Of a DNA stretch of 5,292 nucleotides, positions 1 to 4,839 are shown one piece after another. Origin of the DNA: Brevundimonas sp. (GTDB lineage: Bacteria; Pseudomonadota; Alphaproteobacteria; Caulobacterales; Caulobacteraceae); contig JADCBH010000015.1 of assembly GCA_020253595.1 (NCBI GenBank), positions 1 through 5,292 on the forward strand, written 5' to 3'. Both the position numbers and the translations under genes were made by a program. Numbering within the stretch: position 1 is the first letter of the stretch; every line of letters starts with the position of its first letter. The notes beneath the pieces are model-generated. The model made no database searches, was not told where the DNA came from, and saw nothing but the letters and a program-made list of their open reading frames with translations.

Positions 1-1291
1 CAAGGGCGCGGCCGAGAAGGGGGTCCCGGATCAGCAGTCCGGCGGCATCTTTGACCTGGTGGCCAAGTTCGCGGGCTATGGGTTCAACAAGTCGCACGCG
101 GCGGCTTATGCCCTGATCAGCTATCAGACCGGCTGGCTGAAGGCGAACCATCCGGTGGAGTTTTTCGCCGCCTCCATGTCGCTTGACCTGTCGAACACCG
201 ACAAGCTGGCGGTCTTCTATCAGGATGCGAGGAAGTTCGGCGTGCCGGTGCGGGCGCCAGACGTGAACGCCTCGTCCGCCGACTTCGACGTGACGTGGGA
301 AGGCGAAGCCGGCGCGGTGCTGTATGCGCTCGGTGCCATCCGGAACGTCGGCCTGGAGGCCATGAAGCACGTGGTCGAGGTGCGTGAGAGCGGTGGGCGC
401 TTCACCGACATCTTCGACTTCCTGGAGCGGGTCGATCCGCGCAGCGTGAACAAGCGGGCGCTGGAAGGATTGGCCAAGGCCGGGGCGTTCGACAGCATTC
501 ATCCGAACCGGCGTCAGCTGTTCGAACAGGCCGATGTGCTGATGGCCTATTGCCAGAGCGTGGCGGCGGAGCGGGCCTCGTCGCAGGTGTCGCTGTTCGG
601 GGCCGATCAGGCCAGCGCGGCCCGGCCGCGTCTGAAGGCGGTGGAGCCCTGGGTGGGGCCCGAGCGGCTGGACCACGAGCTGTCGGCTGTCGGCTTCTAT
701 CTGTCCGGCCATCCGCTGGAGGACATGGAAGGCGCGCTGCGTCGCAAGCGCGTGACCTTTGTGGCCGAGGCGGTGCAACGGGCCGAGCAGGGTCACGATG
801 CCTTCCAGATGGCGGGCGTCCTGCGTCGCCGTCAGGAACGGGCCAGCGCCAAGACCGGCGAGAAGTTCGCCTTCTGCGCCTTCTCCGATCCGACCGGGGA
901 GTTCGAATGCCTGGTCGGGGCCGAGCTGCTGAGGGGCAGTCGGGATCTGCTGGAGGTCGGCGCGGCCTTGATGGTCAAGGTTCGGGCCAAGTCGGCGGAC
1001 GGAGAGGTCCGCTTCTTCGCCGATGAAATCCGGCCGCTGGACACGGTCGTGGACGACGCGGTCGCGGGCTTGAGGGTCCATGTGTCGTCGCGCGGCACCG
1101 ACGCGGCGGCGCTTCAGGCCCGGCTTTCGCGGGCGGAAGCGAAAGGGAAGGGCGGAGAGATAACCCTGGTCGCCTCTCTGGACGGCCGAAGAGAAATCGA
1201 GCTGAAGCTGCCGGGCCGCTACCGCCTGGATGGTGCGCTCAGGGGCGCGCTGAAGTCGGCACCGGGCGTGCTCATGCTTGAAGATGCCTGA
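1..1291 (+). CDS. dnaE: DNA polymerase III alpha subunit, C-terminal part (5' end outside window)
   Basis: This is the catalytic subunit of the replicative DNA polymerase III, and only its last 429 residues are visible. The first complete codon starts at base 2 and the stop is TGA at 1289-1291. The GTG at 59 lies inside the gene and is not a start. Seen in the translation: the bacterial DnaE motif FAGYGFNKSHAAAYA (visible residues about 23-37); a helix-hairpin-helix region beginning YALGAIRNVG (about 108-165); the pentapeptide QVSLF (bases 584-598), which fits the internal beta-clamp-binding motif; the conserved SGHPLED (about 235-241); and an OB-fold segment from FQMAGVLRRR to FFADEIRPL (about 268-346). 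The end, LPGRYRLDGALRGAL..., is the C-terminal region that in the family contacts tau. The PHP domain and the catalytic aspartates lie upstream of the window. CGG and GCG codons are commoner here than in rpsB and tsf, as expected for a less expressed gene. No frameshift or truncation is seen. Confidence 0.97.
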   Translation, partial: KGAAEKGVPDQQSGGIFDLVAKFAGYGFNKSHAAAYALISYQTGWLKANHPVEFFAASMSLDLSNTDKLAVFYQDARKFGVPVRAPDVNASSADFDVTWEGEAGAVLYALGAIRNVGLEAMKHVVEVRESGGRFTDIFDFLERVDPRSVNKRALEGLAKAGAFDSIHPNRRQLFEQADVLMAYCQSVAAERASSQVSLFGADQASAARPRLKAVEPWVGPERLDHELSAVGFYLSGHPLEDMEGALRRKRVTFVAEAVQRAEQGHDAFQMAGVLRRRQERASAKTGEKFAFCAFSDPTGEFECLVGAELLRGSRDLLEVGAALMVKVRAKSADGEVRFFADEIRPLDTVVDDAVAGLRVHVSSRGTDAAALQARLSRAEAKGKGGEITLVASLDGRREIELKLPGRYRLDGALRGALKSAPGVLMLEDA

Positions 1292-1297
1292 TCGTGC

Positions 1298-1326
1298 TTG
1301 CCTTTTTCGATCTATCCGCCTAGAAG
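1298..1326 (+). promoter_or_regulatory. Putative sigma-70-type promoter for rpsB
   Basis: TTGCCT (1298-1303) is followed after 17 bases by TAGAAG (1321-1326). The -10 side reads CCTAGAAG, close to the Caulobacter housekeeping form GCTANAWC, and the -35 matches TTGACx at most positions. It lies just after the dnaE stop, and transcription would start near 1333, giving a leader of about 120 bases before rpsB. It is the best promoter candidate in the gap, and a highly expressed ribosomal operon needs one here. The call is by eye from consensus. Confidence 0.5.
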
Positions 1327-1330
1327 CCCC

Positions 1331-1357
1331 GCGCACTTCACACGCGTGGCGTGGCGC
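1331..1357 (+). other. Leader hairpin 1 upstream of rpsB
   Basis: CACGC (1341-1345) pairs with GCGTG (1349-1353) around a GTG loop. The outer GCGC (1331-1334) can pair with GCGC (1354-1357), leaving ACTTCA as a one-sided bulge. It lies at the predicted 5' end of the rpsB transcript, so it would form early in the nascent RNA. Its role is unknown. It could be part of an S2-responsive leader or simply a 5' stabilising stem. Confidence 0.4.
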
Positions 1358-1359
1358 GT

Positions 1360-1410
1360 CCGGGGAGACATCCCGGCCGCTCCGTTCCGAGGGACCCAGC
1401 CGGGTTCTTT
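1360..1410 (+). terminator. Terminator-like hairpin with a competing upstream hairpin in the rpsB leader
   Basis: CCCGGC (1372-1377) pairs perfectly with GCCGGG (1399-1404), and TTCTTT (1405-1410) follows directly. Inside the loop GTTC (1384-1387) can pair with GGAC (1392-1395), with one G-T pair. The 5' arm can instead pair upstream: CCGGGG (1360-1365) with TCCCGG (1371-1376) around an AGACA loop. The two folds cannot coexist, which is the layout of a transcription attenuator. It might simply end dnaE transcripts, but the best rpsB promoter lies upstream of it, so rpsB transcription would have to read through. Energies were not computed. Confidence 0.42.
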
Positions 1411-1436
1411 AAGCGCCCGCGGCGGATCAATCGGAT

Positions 1437-1442
1437 AAAGGA
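1437..1442 (+). promoter_or_regulatory. Ribosome binding site of rpsB
   Basis: AAAGGA ends 10 bases before the ATG at 1453. The spacing is slightly long but it is the only purine-rich Shine-Dalgarno match near this start, and it supports the ATG at 1453 over the in-frame ATG at residue 8. Confidence 0.65.
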
Positions 1443-1452
1443 CTGACTACAG

Positions 1453-2319
1453 ATGGCTCTGCCTGAATTCTCCATGCGCACCCTGCTCGAAGCCGGCGCG
1501 CACTTCGGCCACCAGACGCACCGGTGGAACCCGAAGATGGAGCGCTACATCTTCGGATCGCGCTCGAACATCCACATCATCGACCTGTCGCAGACCATGC
1601 CGCTGCTGCACCAGGCCCTGGTCGCCGTGCGCGAAGTCGCCGCCAAGGGCGGTCGCGTGCTGTTCGTCGGCACCAAGCGCCAGGCCGCCGAGCCGGTTGC
1701 CGAGGCCGCCAAGCGCTGCGCCCAGTACTACATGAACAACCGCTGGCTGGGCGGCACGCTCACCAACTGGAAGACCGTTTCGGGCTCCATCGCCCGCCTG
1801 CGTGAGCTGGAAGGCATCCTGGAGCGCGGCGGCGAAGGCCGGGTCAAGAAGGAACTGGTCAATCTGTCGCGCGAGAAGGACAAGCTTGAGCTCTCGCTCG
1901 GCGGCATCCGCGACATGGGCTCGGTTCCCGACATCATGTTCGTGATCGACACCAACAAGGAAGCGATCGCGATCCAGGAAGCCCGCAAGCTGAACATCCC
2001 GATCATCGCGATCCTGGACACCAACTGCGATCCGGACGGCATCACCTATCCGATCCCAGGCAACGATGACGCCGCGCGCGCCATCCAGACCTACTGCGAC
2101 CTGATTGCTGACGCGGTGCTGGACGGCCTGGCCGCTGGTGCCTCGGCCCAGGGCATCGACCTGGGTGCGTCGATCAACCCGGAAGAGCCCATGCTGCGCG
2201 AGGCCTCGGCCCCTGTCGCCGCTGATGTCGCTCCGGCCGGCACTGAAGCCGTCGCCGAAGAGATGCTGGCCGCCTCGGGTGAAGAGGCTCCGGCCGCCGA
2301 AGAGACGACCAACGCCTGA
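1453..2319 (+). CDS. rpsB: 30S ribosomal protein S2
   Basis: S2 is a 30S subunit protein that assembles late, binds near the head-body junction of the small subunit and helps S1 to bind. The 288-residue product shows the N-terminal S2 signature LLEAGAHFGHQTHRWNPKM (residues 11-29), the MNNRWLGGTLTNW block (94-106) and the second signature region around PDIMFVIDTNKEAIAIQEA (159-177), then NIPIIAILDTNCDPDGITYP (181-200). It is longer than the E. coli protein (241 residues) because of a C-terminal tail of about 59 residues (230-288) rich in Ala and Glu and strongly acidic, with no recognised domain. The ATG fits the family's N-terminus and has a Shine-Dalgarno sequence 10 bases upstream. Codon use is strongly biased (CGC for Arg, AAG for Lys, CTG for Leu), consistent with high expression. 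It is followed after 98 bases by tsf, the usual partner. In E. coli S2 represses its own operon; whether that holds here is not shown. Confidence 0.98.
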   Translation: MALPEFSMRTLLEAGAHFGHQTHRWNPKMERYIFGSRSNIHIIDLSQTMPLLHQALVAVREVAAKGGRVLFVGTKRQAAEPVAEAAKRCAQYYMNNRWLGGTLTNWKTVSGSIARLRELEGILERGGEGRVKKELVNLSREKDKLELSLGGIRDMGSVPDIMFVIDTNKEAIAIQEARKLNIPIIAILDTNCDPDGITYPIPGNDDAARAIQTYCDLIADAVLDGLAAGASAQGIDLGASINPEEPMLREASAPVAADVAPAGTEAVAEEMLAASGEEAPAAEETTNA

Positions 2320-2325
2320 TCGGAT

Positions 2326-2346
2326 CGGTCCGGCGAACCCGGACCG
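2326..2346 (+). other. Perfect 8-bp hairpin just after rpsB
   Basis: CGGTCCGG (2326-2333) pairs perfectly with CCGGACCG (2339-2346) around the loop CGAAC. It begins 6 bases after the rpsB stop. No T-run follows (the next bases are TCCGCAAAC), so it is not a standard intrinsic terminator. It could protect the 3' end of rpsB mRNA, be a processing site, or be a terminator that works without a U-tract. Confidence 0.6.
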
Positions 2347-2362
2347 TCCGCAAACTGACACG

Positions 2363-2387
2363 CGGCCGGGGTAACTCCCCGGCCGTT
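2363..2387 (+). terminator. Strong rpsB-tsf intergenic hairpin, possible partial terminator
   Basis: CGGCCGGGG (2363-2371) pairs perfectly with CCCCGGCCG (2377-2385) around TAACT, and G2362-T2386 can add a wobble pair. Only TTCCC follows, so termination would be weak at most. It sits between rpsB and tsf, where a leaky terminator could lower tsf output relative to rpsB. RNA processing or 3' end protection are alternatives. The stem is certain from sequence; the function is inferred. Confidence 0.5.
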
Positions 2388-2405
2388 CCCGCATACGAAG
2401 ACACC

Positions 2406-2410
2406 AGGAG
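2406..2410 (+). promoter_or_regulatory. Ribosome binding site of tsf
   Basis: AGGAG lies 7 bases before the ATG at 2418. It is the strongest Shine-Dalgarno sequence in the window and lies outside the preceding hairpin, so it should stay accessible. Confidence 0.8.
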
Positions 2411-2417
2411 AGCCGAT

Positions 2418-3362
2418 ATGGCCGAGATCACCGCCGCCCTCGTCATGGAACTTCGCGCCAAGTCCGGCGTGGGCATGATGGACTGCAAGAAGGCGCTGCA
2501 GGAAACCAATGGCGACCTGAACGCTGCCATCGACTGGCTGCGCGCCAAGGGCCTGTCCAAGGCTGCCAAGAAGGCCGACCGCGTCGCCGCCGAAGGTCTG
2601 GTCGCCGTCGCCAGCCGTGAGGACGGCAAGGGCGAAATCGGTGCCGCCATCGAGTTCAACGCCGAGACGGACTTCGTCGCCCGCAACGAGCTGTTCCAGA
2701 ACGCGGCCAAGTCGTTCGCCCAGCTGGGCCTGGAGCACCACACCGTCGAGGCCCTGCACGGCGCCGAGCTGGAAAACGGCAAGACCGTCCAGGACGAAGT
2801 GACCCAGATGATCGCCACCATCGGCGAGAACATGCAGCTGCGTCGCGCCGCCCGCCTGTCGGTCGATGAGGGCGTGGTCGCCTCTTACGTCCACAACGCC
2901 GTGTCGCCGGGCGTCGGCCGCATCGGCGTGCTGGTCGCCCTGCACGGCGGCGGCGACAAGGCTGCGCTGCGCGAACTGGGCCGCAAGATCGCAATGCACG
3001 TGGCCGCGACCGCTCCGCTGTCGCTGAACACCGACGATCTGGACCCGGCCGCGGTCGAGAAGGAGCGTCAGGTCCTGACCGAGAAGGCCAAGGAAGAAGG
3101 CCGTCCCGAGAACATGATCGCCAAGATCGTGGAAGGCCAGATCAACAAGTTCCAGAAGGACGTGGTGCTGACCAAGCAGCCGTTCGTCATGAACCCCGAC
3201 GTGACCATCGAGCAGCTGGTCGCCGATACGGGCAAGGAACTGGGCGCGCCCGGCCTGCACCTGGCCGGTTTCGTCCGTCTGGCACTGGGTGAAGGCGTCG
3301 AGAAGGTCGAAGGCCCGGACTTCGCTTCGGAAGTCGCCTCGATGATGAGCGGCCAGGCCTAA
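2418..3362 (+). CDS. tsf: Translation elongation factor Ts
   Basis: EF-Ts is the nucleotide exchange factor that releases GDP from EF-Tu in the cytoplasm. The 314-residue product starts with the UBA-like N-terminal domain (about 1-55), including the first family signature LRAKSGVGMMDCKKAL (12-27). The second signature EFNAETDFVAR (79-89) carries the T-D-F-V core; its Asp85 and Phe86 match the residues that in E. coli EF-Ts disturb the Mg2+ site of EF-Tu. The core subdomains follow, with RIGVLVALHGG (168-178) and IAMHVAATAP (191-200). A charged, probably coiled-coil segment runs from about 210 to 250, then the conserved QPFVMNPDVTIEQLV (254-268). Its length is a little above the E. coli protein (283). 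The stop is TAA, while the other complete genes here end in TGA. It is paired with rpsB upstream and has a strong AGGAG. Codon bias again points to high expression. Confidence 0.98.
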   Translation: MAEITAALVMELRAKSGVGMMDCKKALQETNGDLNAAIDWLRAKGLSKAAKKADRVAAEGLVAVASREDGKGEIGAAIEFNAETDFVARNELFQNAAKSFAQLGLEHHTVEALHGAELENGKTVQDEVTQMIATIGENMQLRRAARLSVDEGVVASYVHNAVSPGVGRIGVLVALHGGGDKAALRELGRKIAMHVAATAPLSLNTDDLDPAAVEKERQVLTEKAKEEGRPENMIAKIVEGQINKFQKDVVLTKQPFVMNPDVTIEQLVADTGKELGAPGLHLAGFVRLALGEGVEKVEGPDFASEVASMMSGQA

Positions 3363-3385
3363 GCCGTCACACGACGGATGACATT

Positions 3386-3425
3386 GGGGCGCGGTCGGCT
3401 TGGACGCCGGTCGCGCCCTTCGTCT
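3386..3425 (+). terminator. Probable terminator after tsf
   Basis: Thirteen consecutive pairs join 3387-3399 to 3406-3418, with two internal G-T wobbles at 3394/3411 and 3395/3410 and an extra wobble at 3386/3419. The loop is TTGGAC. A poor T-tract, TTCGTCT, follows. It lies 24 bases after the tsf stop and is the longest stem in the window. It likely ends or thins the rpsB-tsf transcript before pyrH. A smaller hairpin, CCGTC (3364-3368) with GACGG (3373-3377), precedes it. Confidence 0.55.
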
Positions 3426-3430
3426 ATGAT
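3400..3430 (+). promoter_or_regulatory. Possible weak promoter for pyrH-frr
   Basis: TATGAT (3425-3430) is one base from the -10 consensus. TTGGAC (3400-3405) is the nearest -35-like hexamer, with a long 19-base spacer. The -35 would sit in the loop of the tsf terminator hairpin. A start near 3437 would give a leader of about 27 bases. A pyrH promoter makes sense if the hairpin really terminates, but the spacer is poor. Confidence 0.3.
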
Positions 3431-3463
3431 GCGCCGTCCGATTCCCCGCCTGATGAGACCCCG

Positions 3464-4210
3464 ATGACCACCACGCCTGCGTCCGCGCGCTACAACAAGG
3501 TGCTGCTGAAAGTCTCGGGCGAGGTCCTGATGGGCGAGCAGGGCTACGGCATCGACATGAACACCGTCGATACCGTCGCGGCCGCGATCGCGCAGGTGGT
3601 CCGGAGCGGGGTGCAGGTCTGTCTGGTGATTGGCGGCGGCAATATCTTTCGTGGCCTGTCGACGGCGGCAGCCGGGATGGAACGGGCCAGCGCGGACTAT
3701 ATGGGCATGCTGGCGACCGTCATGAATGCGCTGGCCATGCAGAACGCCCTTGAGAAGATCGGTGTCGACACTCGGGTCCAGAGCGCCATCCCGATGGCGG
3801 CCATCGCCGAGCCCTATATCCGGCGGCGGGCCGTGCGGCACCTTGAGAAGGGTCGCGTGGTTATCTTCGCCGCCGGCACGGGCAATCCCTATTTCACGAC
3901 CGATACGGCCGCCGCCCTGAGGGCCGCAGAGATGGGCTGTGACGCCCTGCTGAAAGGTACATCCGTGGACGGCGTCTATTCGGCCGATCCGAAGAAGGAC
4001 AAGTCCGCGACGCGCTATGACACCCTGACCTATCAGGATGTGCTCAGCCGTGATCTGCGGGTCATGGACGCCTCGGCCATCGCCCTGATGCGCGAGAGCA
4101 AGATCCCGATCGTGGTCTTCTCGATCCGCGAGGAAGATTCGCTGCGCAAGGTGCTGAACGGCGAGGGGACCTTCACCGTCATCGGCGATGCGCCCAAGGG
4201 CGCAGCCTGA
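3464..4210 (+). CDS. pyrH: UMP kinase
   Basis: UMP kinase phosphorylates UMP to UDP with ATP, the committed step from UMP to all other pyrimidine nucleotides. The 248-residue protein belongs to the amino acid kinase fold and not to the NMP kinases of eukaryotes. Visible motifs are LLKVSGE (14-20, phosphate-binding Lys16), the glycine loop VIGGGNIFRG (55-64), ADYMGMLATVMNAL (77-90, whose Asp78 matches the UMP-binding Asp of the family), AAGTGNPYFTTDTAA (136-150, UMP and active-site loop), TSVDGVYSADPKKDK (166-180, nucleotide-binding region) and LRVMDASAIALMRE (198-211). Length is normal for the family (E. coli 241). In bacteria the enzyme is a hexamer, usually activated by GTP and inhibited by UTP. 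The Shine-Dalgarno match is weak (only GATGAGA nearby), which makes coupling to upstream translation worth considering. No in-frame upstream ATG competes with this start. frr follows after 33 bases, so the two are probably cotranscribed. Confidence 0.97.
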   Translation: MTTTPASARYNKVLLKVSGEVLMGEQGYGIDMNTVDTVAAAIAQVVRSGVQVCLVIGGGNIFRGLSTAAAGMERASADYMGMLATVMNALAMQNALEKIGVDTRVQSAIPMAAIAEPYIRRRAVRHLEKGRVVIFAAGTGNPYFTTDTAAALRAAEMGCDALLKGTSVDGVYSADPKKDKSATRYDTLTYQDVLSRDLRVMDASAIALMRESKIPIVVFSIREEDSLRKVLNGEGTFTVIGDAPKGAA

Positions 4211-4230
4211 TACAGCGACAAGAAACGTAC

Positions 4231-4234
4231 GGAG
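4231..4234 (+). promoter_or_regulatory. Ribosome binding site of frr
   Basis: GGAG ends 9 bases before the ATG at 4244, within the 33-base pyrH-frr gap. No promoter or terminator is seen in this gap. Confidence 0.65.
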
Positions 4235-4243
4235 ACGTCACTC

Positions 4244-4801
4244 ATGGCAAAGCCTGACCTCAAGTCCTATCGCGACCGCATGGACAAGGCGGTGGCCTCG
4301 CTGAAGGAAGAGTTCCAGGGCCTGCGCACCGGCCGGGCCAATGCGGGTCTGCTGGATCCCGTTCAGGTCCAGGCCTACGGCTCGACCTCGCCGCTGAACG
4401 CGGTCGCTGCCATCAGCGTGCCTGAGCCGCGCATGATCTCGGTCAGTGTCTGGGACAAGTCGATGGTCAGTGCCGTCGAAAAGGCCATCCGCGCAGCGGG
4501 CCTGGGCCTGAACCCCATCGTGGACGGCACCATGCTGCGCATCCCCGTGCCGCCCCTGACCGAGGAGCGTCGCAAGGACCTCGCCAAGCTGGCCGGCAAG
4601 TACGCCGAGCAGCAGAAGATCGCTGTCCGCAACGTCCGGCGCGACGCCAACGACGACCTGAAGAAGGCCGAAAAGGCGGCCGAGATCAGCCAGGACGAGC
4701 AGAAGAAAATGGAGACCGAGGTCCAGAAGGACACCGATGCGGCCATCAAACGTATCGACGAAGCCTTGAAGACCAAGGAAGCTGAGATCATGCAGGTCTG
4801 A
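4244..4801 (+). CDS. frr: Ribosome recycling factor
   Basis: RRF binds the post-termination ribosome and, with EF-G, splits it into subunits so it can start again. The product has 185 residues, the same length as E. coli RRF. Domain I is a three-helix bundle formed by about residues 1-30 and 105-185; domain II is the beta-rich insert at about 31-104. The hinge motif LRTGRAN (27-33), EKAIRAAGLGLNP (79-91), PPLTEERRKDL (103-113) and VRNVRRDAND (128-137) are all present. Arg132, conserved in the family and important for ribosome binding, is in place. The end EAEIMQV matches the EAELMQF ending of the E. coli protein. Pairing with pyrH upstream and uppS downstream is a widely conserved bacterial order. 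Nothing is missing or broken. Confidence 0.98.
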   Translation: MAKPDLKSYRDRMDKAVASLKEEFQGLRTGRANAGLLDPVQVQAYGSTSPLNAVAAISVPEPRMISVSVWDKSMVSAVEKAIRAAGLGLNPIVDGTMLRIPVPPLTEERRKDLAKLAGKYAEQQKIAVRNVRRDANDDLKKAEKAAEISQDEQKKMETEVQKDTDAAIKRIDEALKTKEAEIMQV

Positions 4802-4813
4802 GCCTGGGCTCAG
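4798..4813 (+). other. Hairpin covering the frr stop codon
   Basis: CTGAGC (4798-4803) pairs perfectly with GCTCAG (4808-4813) around a CTGG tetraloop. The TGA stop (4799-4801) lies in the 5' arm. No T-run follows, so it is unlikely to be an intrinsic terminator. It may affect frr mRNA stability or ribosome passage into uppS, or it may be chance. Confidence 0.4.
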
Positions 4814-4839
4814 GAACTGCGACAGGACTGGACAATCGG

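Noticed and set aside
59..61. GTG at 59 as a start codon for a separate 410-residue protein
   Set aside because: The same frame is open to the window edge and the upstream codons continue the DnaE sequence, so this is an internal valine.
550..1026. A 158-codon + strand frame inside dnaE
   Set aside because: It is a Gly/Arg/Ala-rich out-of-frame reading of the DnaE clamp-motif and OB-fold region, where the DnaE frame carries clear family motifs.
2355..2377. Possible tsf promoter: CTGACA (2355-2360) with GGTAACTC (2370-2377)
   Set aside because: The elements are only 8 to 11 bases apart depending on how they are counted, too short for a sigma-70 promoter, and the -10 side is inside the second hairpin.
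1447..2394. A 315-codon open frame on the - strand, opposite rpsB
   Set aside because: It mirrors rpsB codon by codon; rpsB avoids TTA, CTA and TCA, so the antisense frame stays open. Its protein resembles no family I recognise, while rpsB is unmistakable.
2091..3260. A 389-codon open frame on the - strand, longer than tsf itself
   Set aside because: Same antisense effect of G/C-rich third positions across the end of rpsB and most of tsf. It overlaps the other antisense frame and has no recognisable domain or ribosome binding site.
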